This document shows positions 1 to 5,634 of a stretch of DNA of 5,634 nt, one piece after another. Source of the stretch: a bacterium (GTDB taxonomy: Bacteria > UBA8248); the NCBI GenBank assembly GCA_027622355.1, contig JAQBZT010000200.1, positions 1 through 5,634 on the forward strand. The letters are read 5' to 3'. Within the stretch, counting starts at the first letter, position 1. Each line of letters begins with the position of its first letter. The notes under the pieces were generated by a model that was given only the letters and a program-made list of their open reading frames with translations, searched no databases and was not told the origin of the DNA. The position numbers were made by a program, and so were the translations under genes.

Positions 1-3
1 TCC

Positions 4-1578
4 ATGGGAACTTCACGGAAATTGCCGCCGCTGTTCCGCCCGCCGCTCGATTACCCCGAACAGCCCCTTCACGGCCACCTGAAAGTCTCCCTCGCGCGCT
101 GTCCCGACAAGGTCGCCCTGGTGGACGGCGAAATCGAGCTGACCTTCCGCGAGCTGGACCACCTCTCGAACGCCTGCGCCCACGCCTTTCTCGAAGCGGG
201 CATCGCAAAGGGCGACCGCATCGCGATCTTTCTTCCCAACTCGGCCGCCTTCGAGATTGCCTTCTACGGCGCCTCCAAGGCGGGCGCGGTGGTCACCGCC
301 CTCAACCCCTCCTACAAGGAGGGCGAGGTCCGCTACCAGCTCGCGGATTCGGGCGCGAAGCTGCTCATCACCGAGCCCGAAAAAATCCCGCTCATCGAAA
401 GCGTGCGGAAAGACCTCCCCGATCTGAAGGAGATCATCCTCTGGCACGGAGGGGAGAGCGTCTACCCGGACTTCGAATCGTGGATTCTCTCCCGGCCCAT
501 CAGCCCGCCGCCCGAGCCCGATCTTGACCTTCGTGAAGATCTGGCTGCCCTCCCCTACTCGAGCGGCACCACCGGGCTGCCCAAGGGCGTGATGCTCACC
601 CACCGGAACCTGGTGACGAACCACTATGTCTTCAACTCAAACCTGCGGATCACCGAGCAGGACGTGGGCCTTTTGTTTCTGCCCCTCTATCACATCTTCG
701 GCTCTTTGCTGATGGGCGGCTTCACCCTCGCGGGGGTGAAGCAGGTGCTGATGCCGCGCTTCGAGGTGGAGGCGGCCCTGCGGCTCGTCGAGGAGCACCG
801 CGTCACGCTCTTCTTCACGGTGCCGCCCGCCCTTCTCGCGATCCTTCACCACCCCCACCTGGAGAGCTACGACCTCTCCTCGCTGCGGTTCATGCTGAGC
901 GGCGCGGCCCCGCTCCCCCCCGAAGTGCGCCATCAGGTGGAAAAGCGCACCGGCGTCATGACCTTCATGGGATACGGCCTCACCGAGACCGCACCGATCA
1001 CGCACACGAACCCCGAGGACAAGCACCTCATCAAGGCGGATTCCATCGGGCCGCCCTGCTCGGATGTGGAGCAGAAGATCATGGACACCGAAACCGGCGA
1101 GAGAGAGCTGCCCGTCGGCGAGGCGGGAGAACTCGTCCTCCGCGGCCCCAATGTCATGAAGGGCTACTGGAAGGCGCCCGAGGAGACGGCGCAGGTCCTG
1201 CGCGACGGCTGGTTCTACACCGGCGACATCGCCAAGGTGGACGAGGAGGGCTACGTCTATATCCTCGACCGGAAAAAGGAAATGATCAAATACAAGGGGT
1301 TTTCGGTCGCGCCGGCGGAGCTCGAAGCGATCCTCCACCAGCATCCGGAGGTGGCCGACGCCGCCGTCGTGGGAAAGCCCGACGCCGAGGCGGGGGAGAT
1401 CCCCAAGGCCTTCGTCGTCCCCAAGCCGGAGAAAAATCCCGCCGCCGATGCGCTGATGGCATTCGTCCGGGACAAGGTGGCGGGCTACAAGCAGGTGCGC
1501 GAGGTGGAGTTCATCGATCAGATTCCGAAATCCCCCAGCGGGAAAATTCTGAGAAGGATACTCAAGGAGCGGGCCTAA
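4..1578 (+). CDS. AMP-forming acyl/aryl-CoA ligase (4CL / fatty-acyl-CoA synthetase type)
   Basis: This 524-residue protein should activate a carboxylic acid with ATP to an acyl-adenylate and transfer it to CoA in the cytoplasm. All ANL-superfamily signatures are present in order: the phosphate-binding loop YSSGTTGLPKGVMLTH (185-200), LSGAAPLPPEV (298-308), MGYGLTETAP (322-331), the ATP-ribose aspartate in WFYTGD (D408), the hinge LDRKKEMIKYKG (421-432, R423) and the adenylation lysine in PKSPSGKILRR (K514). NPSYKEGEVRYQL (101-113) is typical of the 4CL/fatty-acyl clan. Length is normal and the protein looks complete and active. The substrate (aryl, arylpropanoid or fatty acid) cannot be decided by eye. 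The ATG lies three bases from the window edge and the frame is open beyond it, so a ribosome binding site cannot be judged and an upstream start is possible, although the N-terminus looks natural. It is followed 33 bases later by the ThDP enzyme gene, probably in the same operon. Confidence 0.93.
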   Translation: MGTSRKLPPLFRPPLDYPEQPLHGHLKVSLARCPDKVALVDGEIELTFRELDHLSNACAHAFLEAGIAKGDRIAIFLPNSAAFEIAFYGASKAGAVVTALNPSYKEGEVRYQLADSGAKLLITEPEKIPLIESVRKDLPDLKEIILWHGGESVYPDFESWILSRPISPPPEPDLDLREDLAALPYSSGTTGLPKGVMLTHRNLVTNHYVFNSNLRITEQDVGLLFLPLYHIFGSLLMGGFTLAGVKQVLMPRFEVEAALRLVEEHRVTLFFTVPPALLAILHHPHLESYDLSSLRFMLSGAAPLPPEVRHQVEKRTGVMTFMGYGLTETAPITHTNPEDKHLIKADSIGPPCSDVEQKIMDTETGERELPVGEAGELVLRGPNVMKGYWKAPEETAQVLRDGWFYTGDIAKVDEEGYVYILDRKKEMIKYKGFSVAPAELEAILHQHPEVADAAVVGKPDAEAGEIPKAFVVPKPEKNPAADALMAFVRDKVAGYKQVREVEFIDQIPKSPSGKILRRILKERA

Positions 1579-1600
1579 GCCTGTTCTTTTCTCTCTGACG

Positions 1601-1605
1601 AAGGA
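1601..1605 (+). promoter_or_regulatory. Ribosome binding site of the ThDP enzyme gene
   Basis: AAGGA lies six bases upstream of the ATG at 1612, an ordinary Shine-Dalgarno position. It supports this start. It sits in the 33-base spacer after the ligase stop (TAA 1576-1578), which shows no terminator hairpin. This fits co-transcription of the two genes. Confidence 0.7.
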
Positions 1606-1611
1606 ACCGAC

Positions 1612-3291
1612 ATGAACAGATTGAACGGCGCCGGACTGTTTCTCGAAACGCTCATTGATGAAGGCGTGAACACGATGTTCGGAAATCCGGGCACGACCGA
1701 ACTCGGATTGATGGACGCCATGGTGAACGAAAAGCGGCTCAACTACTACCTCTGCCTGCAGGAGGGGGTCGCCTCCGCGGCGGCCGAGGGCTATGCGGTC
1801 GCCTCGGGGGGGATCGGTGTCATCAACCTCCACGTCGCCCCCGGCCTCGGGAACGCGATGGGAAACCTCTACAACTCCAAGCGCGCCGGCACCCCCCTGC
1901 TCGTCACGGCGGGCAACTGGTCCCAGGCGGGACAGTTCTACGAGGTGACGCTCTTCGATGATCTGACCCGCATCGCGGAACCGCACGTCAAATGGTCCTT
2001 CGAGGTGCGGCGGCTGGTGGACCTCGAGGCCGCCGTCCGGCGCGCGATCAAGGTGGCGCTCACCCCGCCGACGGGGCCGGTTTTTCTGTCCCTCCCGGGC
2101 GACATCATGCTCGAGGCCGCAGAGGGTCTTCAGGGCAAGCCGACCCGCCTCGATCCCCGGTTTTCCGCCTCGGCGGCGAGCATCCGCCAGGCGGCGGAGA
2201 CGCTCGCCGCAGCCAAGCGCCCCATCATCGTGGCCGGCTCGCGCGTCACCCGCTCGGGGGCGGAACCCGAACTCGTCCGCCTTGCCGAACTGACCGGTGC
2301 GAAGGTCTACGGCGAAACCTTTCCGAACACCATCGCCTTCCCGATGGACCATCCCCAGTACGCGGGCGAGCTCGGGCGCTTCGCCAAGCCGGTCCGCCGG
2401 GTGTTCGAGGGCGCCGACGCGATCTTCCTCGTCGGAACCGAGGCGTTCATCTTCTCCTATCCGCCCGACCTCTATCCCATCCCCGATGGGGCGAAGGTGC
2501 TCCATCTCGACCAGAACCCCTGGGAGATCGGAAAAAACATCCCGACCGACATTGCCCTGTACGGCGATCCGAAGGCGACGCTCCCCGCGCTGATCGAGGA
2601 AGTGGAGGGCCGGATGGATGAGGCGGCGCACGGCCGGGCGAGGACCCGCCGGGAGGAAATCGAAAAAGAGGTCGCCGGGGTCCGCGAGAAGGAAACCCCC
2701 CGGCGCGCACCTGAAAACGAAAAGGGAATGAACCTCGTCACCTTCCACGCGGCGCTCGGCGAGGGGTTGCCGAAAGAGACCTTCATCGTGGACGAGGCCA
2801 TCACCGCAGCCGGTTCCGCCTTCCGCCGGGCGATCACCGGCAAGGCCTCCCACCTGATCGGCATCAAGGGCGGCGGCATCGGGATGGGGCTGCCCCAGAC
2901 GGTCGGGGTCAAGGCGGCGCTTCCGGATCGGAGCGTCGTCGGCGTTGTCGGGGACGGATCGGCCATGTACACCATCCAAGCCCTCTACACCGCGGCCAAA
3001 TACGACCTGGGCGCGGTGTTCGTCATCGCCAACAACGCCTCCTACCGCATCCTCAAGCAGCGGGTGCTCGCCCTCGACGGGAAGTCAAAAGAGTTCGGCC
3101 AGTTCGTGGCGATGGACATCCCGGAGCTGGACTTTCCGAAGCTGGCGGAGTCCATGGGCATGGCGGGGCGGCGCGTCGCGACGGCGGATGACTTCGTGGA
3201 CACCCTCCGGGAGGCCACCCAAAACGGAAAGCCCTTCCTGATCGATGCGGCGATCTTCGAGGAGGGGGAAGCGCACGGCCTCGTGCCCTAG
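1612..3291 (+). CDS. Thiamine-diphosphate-dependent enzyme, benzoylformate decarboxylase-like
   Basis: This 559-residue protein has the three-domain layout of the acetolactate synthase/2-oxo-acid decarboxylase superfamily: PYR domain about 1-170, central domain about 190-330, a charged linker about 331-372, and the ThDP-binding domain about 373-550. FGNPGTTEL (23-31), the cofactor-activating glutamate E51 in LQEG, and INLHVAPGLGNAMG (71-84) match benzoylformate decarboxylase closely. H74 corresponds to its catalytic His70. The ThDP/Mg motif is GDGS (447-450) with N474-N475 27 residues on, so D448, N475 and S477 should bind Mg. The counterpart of the second catalytic His281 appears to be S282, and pocket residues A460 and F464 appear to be I480 and R484 (alignment from memory). 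Decarboxylation or carboligation of a 2-oxo acid other than benzoylformate is therefore likely. No FAD dependence can be inferred. Many such proteins are labelled acetolactate synthase large subunit, but no small-subunit gene is adjacent. It probably shares an operon with the upstream CoA ligase. Confidence 0.9.
   Translation: MNRLNGAGLFLETLIDEGVNTMFGNPGTTELGLMDAMVNEKRLNYYLCLQEGVASAAAEGYAVASGGIGVINLHVAPGLGNAMGNLYNSKRAGTPLLVTAGNWSQAGQFYEVTLFDDLTRIAEPHVKWSFEVRRLVDLEAAVRRAIKVALTPPTGPVFLSLPGDIMLEAAEGLQGKPTRLDPRFSASAASIRQAAETLAAAKRPIIVAGSRVTRSGAEPELVRLAELTGAKVYGETFPNTIAFPMDHPQYAGELGRFAKPVRRVFEGADAIFLVGTEAFIFSYPPDLYPIPDGAKVLHLDQNPWEIGKNIPTDIALYGDPKATLPALIEEVEGRMDEAAHGRARTRREEIEKEVAGVREKETPRRAPENEKGMNLVTFHAALGEGLPKETFIVDEAITAAGSAFRRAITGKASHLIGIKGGGIGMGLPQTVGVKAALPDRSVVGVVGDGSAMYTIQALYTAAKYDLGAVFVIANNASYRILKQRVLALDGKSKEFGQFVAMDIPELDFPKLAESMGMAGRRVATADDFVDTLREATQNGKPFLIDAAIFEEGEAHGLVP
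3288..3291. other. Shared CTAG: overlapping stop codons of convergent genes
   Basis: The palindrome CTAG holds the stop codon of both converging genes. On the plus strand TAG is at 3289-3291 (ThDP enzyme). On the minus strand TAG is read from 3290 to 3288 (DUF1116 protein). The coding regions overlap by four bases, and there is no intergenic space for a terminator. Confidence 0.95.
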
Positions 3292-4538
3292 GCGACTCCC
3301 ATCTTCGCGGCGAAAGCCTCGAGCGCCTGCTCGAAGCACGCCATCGGCGCGCGGACGATGCCCGCGCCCACTTGGCCCACGCCCGGCTCGCGGTGGGCGA
3401 TGCCGGTGTTGATGACGGGGGCGAGGCCGGTTTCGATGACCTTGCGGATGTCGATGCCGGCCGGGGTGCCGGCGAAGTTCAGGGCGGGAATGGTCCAGTC
3501 GGGATTCTGGGCGAGGGTGATCTCGTACATCGAGCGCGTGTAGCCCTGCGCGGCCGAGGCCGAGCCCGCGCCGACGAAACCGGCTACCGCCGGGGCGGCG
3601 GCCATGGCGAAGCCGCCGAGCCCCATGGTTTCGATGATGGTGGAATCCCCCATGTCGGGGTTGGCGTCTTTTTCGCTGAAACCCGGAAAATAAAGGCCTT
3701 CCGGCATTTCCACCGGGGCGATGAACCATTCGTCCCCCGTCCCGCTCACCCGGATTCCAAAGTCGGTCCCGTTCCGGCACATGGCGGTGACGACGCTCGC
3801 ACCCTCGATGTTCCGCACCGGGTCCATGATGGCCTTCCCCATCACCATGGCGATGTTGAGAAAAAACTGATCGTTTCCGGCGATGAACTCCAGAATCGCG
3901 GCCGCCTTTTCCGCATCGGGCACCGCCCGGACGATGGCGGGAGCCATCTCGCGGAGGAAAATGCCGGTGCAGGCCACATTCCGCTGATGCATCTCATCGC
4001 CCATCGAAAGGCCGCGGGCGACGATGCTCTTGAGCGGCACCCCGCCCCGCTGGCGCAGCGTGTCCGAGAGTGCGGGACCGAGCACCTCGGCGAGCCACCT
4101 GAGGCGATCGAGCACCTCCGCATCGTTCCCGCCGAAGCGCATCACCTTGCCGAGGCCCTCGTTGAGGGCGCAGTAGGCCCGGTTCCCGAACTTGCGGTTC
4201 TCGACCACCATGACCGGCATGCTCCGCGTCGTCATCCCGGTCATGGGTCCCACGGCGTCGAAATGATGATTCGGATGAAACGTGAAGGCACCCGCCGCCG
4301 CCATGTCCGCGGCGCTTTCCAGATCCGGCGCCCAGCCCTCGAGCACGGCGGCGCCGGCGACGGCGCCCCGCAAGGGGCCCGACATCCGCTCCCATCCGAT
4401 GGGCGGACCCGCGTGCAGGATAACCCGCTCTCCCAAGCCATCGATCACCTCCCCGGTGGGGCGCACGTCGATCAGATGCGGGTCCGCCGAGAAAATGCGC
4501 CCGACCGCTTCCTGGTTCGCTTCGTCAATCCAACCCAT
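3288..4538 (-). CDS. DUF1116 protein, YlbE/AllG-YahG family
   Basis: This 416-residue protein belongs to the DUF1116 family, which includes E. coli YlbE (AllG, about 420 residues) and YahG. AllG works with FdrA (AllF) and AllH as oxamate carbamoyltransferase, turning oxalurate into oxamate and carbamoyl phosphate in anaerobic allantoin use. Family-like stretches, numbered from the chosen start, are HAGPPIGWERMSGP (42-55), FHPNHHFDAVGPMTGMTT (87-104), VVENRKFGNRAYCALNEGLG (111-130) and VMRFGGNDAEVLDRLRWL (132-149), followed by MGDEMHQRN (179-187). No signal peptide or clear membrane anchor is seen; the Gly/Ala-rich segment 306-331 is probably buried core. ATGs at 4601 and 4550 are in frame, but only the one at 4538 has a well-placed GGAG (4545-4548), and it gives the family's usual length. 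The gene overlaps the upstream amidohydrolase by 14 bases. No fdrA- or allH-like partner is in view, so the true reaction here is open. Confidence 0.88.
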   Translation of the reverse strand: MGWIDEANQEAVGRIFSADPHLIDVRPTGEVIDGLGERVILHAGPPIGWERMSGPLRGAVAGAAVLEGWAPDLESAADMAAAGAFTFHPNHHFDAVGPMTGMTTRSMPVMVVENRKFGNRAYCALNEGLGKVMRFGGNDAEVLDRLRWLAEVLGPALSDTLRQRGGVPLKSIVARGLSMGDEMHQRNVACTGIFLREMAPAIVRAVPDAEKAAAILEFIAGNDQFFLNIAMVMGKAIMDPVRNIEGASVVTAMCRNGTDFGIRVSGTGDEWFIAPVEMPEGLYFPGFSEKDANPDMGDSTIIETMGLGGFAMAAAPAVAGFVGAGSASAAQGYTRSMYEITLAQNPDWTIPALNFAGTPAGIDIRKVIETGLAPVINTGIAHREPGVGQVGAGIVRAPMACFEQALEAFAAKMGVA

Positions 4539-5634
4539 CGGACACTCCATGCCAGCGCGTCTCGCGTAAATTCTCCGCCACGACCCGCCCGTTTTTGACA
4601 ACGTAGCGCTTCTCGGGCTGATCGATGATCACGTCCGCATAATTTTCCGAATCGAGGACGACAAAATCCGCCGGGCAACCTTCCCGGATGCCGTAATTCT
4701 CGTGAATGCCGAGGGCGCGCGCCGCGTGGTCGGTGAAAAACTTCGGGAGAAGTACCCGCTCGTTCGGCGTCGTCATGTGGGCCACCGAGGCCAGCAGCAA
4801 CCCGACCTCGAACAGATCGCCGTTTCCCGAGGGGGTGAAGGCGTTCCGGATGTTGTTCGAGGAAAGGGCCACGTTGGCGCCCGCCTCGATGAGCTCTTTC
4901 ACGCGGGTGAGGCTGCGGAAGCGGGGAGCGGCCGGCCCGCGCCCGCCGAGAAAAAGATCAGTCGCGGGAAGCGGGATAACGGAAATATCCGCCTCGAGGA
5001 CCCGCCCGATAATCCCCTTCGCCCGCTCGTCATCCATGCTGCCGAGCGAGGTGAGATGGCCCACGGCGACCCGGCCCTGCAGCCCGGCCGCGATGGTTCG
5101 CCGGGCCGCCGACTCGATGTCGCGGTACGCGGGGTCGTCGAAAAAATCGAGGTGGAGATCAACGCCGCAGCCGAACTCCTCCGCCAGACGGAAAACGATG
5201 TCGAGGTGGCGCTCGGCGTGGTGATCGTTGTAGGGAACCCCGCCGACAAGATCGCCGCCCATCCGCATGGCCGCGCGCATGAGGTCCTCCGTGCCGGGGC
5301 GCTGCTCAATGCCCTCCTGGGGGAAGACAACGATCTCGATGTCGGCCACACCGCGGTATTTTTCCCGCAGCGCGAGGGTGGCCTCCATCCCCTTGAGCTG
5401 GACGAAAGGATCAACCTCGACATGGGCGCGGAAGCGGGTCGCGCCGTGGCGCAGACAGCTGCGGAGCGCGCGCTCGGACCGCGCCAGGATATCTTCTGCC
5501 GTTGCGGATTTCTTGAGCTCCAGGGTGATGGCGATGGCGTCTTCCAGGGTGCCGGTGAGGTTCGGCCGACGCTCCTCGAGATAGGCCTTGTCCAGATGGA
5601 TATGGCTCTCGATCAGCTCCGGCAAAACCACCCT
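4525..5634 (-). CDS. Cytosine deaminase-like amidohydrolase, 5' end beyond the window
   Basis: This is a metal-dependent amidohydrolase related to cytosine deaminase (CodA) and AtzC. The frame is open to the window edge and the first metal motif lies only about ten residues in (about 60 in CodA), so roughly 50 N-terminal residues are missing and the GTG at 5631 is unlikely to be the start. Numbering from that GTG codon, it shows ESHIHLDKA (8-16; H10, H12), FRAHVEVDP (67-75), FPQEGIEQ (103-110; Q105 matches CodA's substrate-binding Gln156), VDLHLDFFDD (157-166; H160 matches His214) and VGHLTSL (190-196; H192 matches His246). The CodA proton shuttle Glu217 and metal ligand Asp313 appear replaced by F163 and N259 (in SSNNIRN). 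The C-terminus (GCPADFVVLD, 318-327, to VVKNGRVV, 344-351) is the usual small beta domain. Hydrolysis of a ring C-N bond in a pyrimidine-like or other cyclic amide is plausible, but the substrate is unknown. It overlaps the DUF1116 gene by 14 bases, implying translational coupling. Confidence 0.88.
   Translation of the reverse strand, partial: RVVLPELIESHIHLDKAYLEERRPNLTGTLEDAIAITLELKKSATAEDILARSERALRSCLRHGATRFRAHVEVDPFVQLKGMEATLALREKYRGVADIEIVVFPQEGIEQRPGTEDLMRAAMRMGGDLVGGVPYNDHHAERHLDIVFRLAEEFGCGVDLHLDFFDDPAYRDIESAARRTIAAGLQGRVAVGHLTSLGSMDDERAKGIIGRVLEADISVIPLPATDLFLGGRGPAAPRFRSLTRVKELIEAGANVALSSNNIRNAFTPSGNGDLFEVGLLLASVAHMTTPNERVLLPKFFTDHAARALGIHENYGIREGCPADFVVLDSENYADVIIDQPEKRYVVKNGRVVAENLRETRWHGVSDGLD
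4545..4548 (-). promoter_or_regulatory. Ribosome binding site deciding the DUF1116 start
   Basis: On the minus strand GGAG lies six bases before the ATG at 4538. It sits inside the end of the amidohydrolase gene. The alternative ATG at 4550 directly abuts this GGAG, so it would form part of the site rather than be the start. This argues for translation from 4538, coupled to termination of the upstream gene at 4525-4527. Confidence 0.6.

Noticed and set aside
1579..1611. The spacer between ligase and ThDP genes as a promoter or attenuator (it contains a pyrimidine-rich run at 1581-1595).
   Set aside because: It is only 33 bases long, has no hairpin before the T-rich run and no recognisable -35/-10 pair. 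The only supported element is the ribosome binding site.
637..2979. A 780-codon minus-strand frame running antisense across the CoA ligase and ThDP enzyme genes, including their junction.
   Set aside because: Its translation is low-complexity in Arg, Gly, Asp, Glu and His with no recognisable domain. Long antisense frames are expected in GC-rich genes, because stop codons are rare opposite codons ending in G or C. Both plus-strand genes have unmistakable family motifs across the whole span.
1612..3291. Oxalyl-CoA decarboxylase, which with the upstream ligase as oxalyl-CoA synthetase would make an oxalate pathway tied to oxamate chemistry next door.
   Set aside because: The PYR-domain signature (GNPGTTEL, INLH) is that of benzoylformate decarboxylase-type enzymes and does not match what I recall of oxalyl-CoA decarboxylase. 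The oxalate link would rest only on proximity across convergent operons.
3319..3334. Six-base-pair inverted repeat (TCGAGC, loop GCCT, GCTCGA) 28 bases past the ThDP enzyme stop, a possible terminator.
   Set aside because: It lies within conserved coding sequence of the DUF1116 gene, the stem is short, and no T-tract follows on either strand. It is more likely a by-product of GC-rich codons.
3372..4598. A 408-codon plus-strand frame antisense to the DUF1116 gene.
   Set aside because: It shows the same compositional artefact and no family motif. The minus-strand frame carries the conserved DUF1116 stretches.
4525..5634. The amidohydrolase as a broken or pseudogenised gene, because it lacks an N-terminus.
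   Set aside because: The frame is open to the last base of the window with no internal stop, so the missing part is explained by the window edge.

Overview
The window is a fully coding, GC-rich stretch with mostly G or C at third codon positions. It holds four protein genes arranged as two convergent pairs. No RNA gene, mobile element, repeat array or CRISPR was found, and no gap exceeds 33 bases. The composition and compact layout suggest a GC-rich, probably environmental bacterium. No marker gene is present, so no phylum is assigned.

Left pair, plus strand (4-3291). The first gene encodes an AMP-forming acyl/aryl-CoA ligase of the 4-coumarate-CoA ligase/long-chain fatty-acyl-CoA synthetase class, with all adenylation core motifs. 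After 33 bases and a good ribosome binding site comes a thiamine-diphosphate enzyme of the benzoylformate decarboxylase/acetolactate synthase superfamily. It is closest in motif detail to benzoylformate decarboxylase, but several substrate-pocket positions differ. The two are probably co-transcribed and may act on a 2-oxo acid, its aldehyde or acid product, and a CoA thioester. The substrate cannot be read from the sequence.

Right pair, minus strand (5634-3288). The upstream gene runs off the window edge and encodes a cytosine deaminase-like amidohydrolase lacking about 50 N-terminal residues. It overlaps by 14 bases a full-length DUF1116 protein, the family of E. coli YlbE/AllG and YahG. AllG is a component of the oxamate carbamoyltransferase system of anaerobic allantoin breakdown. 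This points to catabolism of a nitrogen-rich small molecule such as a pyrimidine, ureide or cyclic amide, as inference from family membership and coupling.

The two pairs meet tail to tail on one CTAG tetranucleotide, which gives each strand its TAG stop and leaves no room for a terminator between them. The points most worth a second look are the amidohydrolase active-site changes, the pocket changes in the ThDP enzyme, and the coupling of a DUF1116 protein to a deaminase-like hydrolase.
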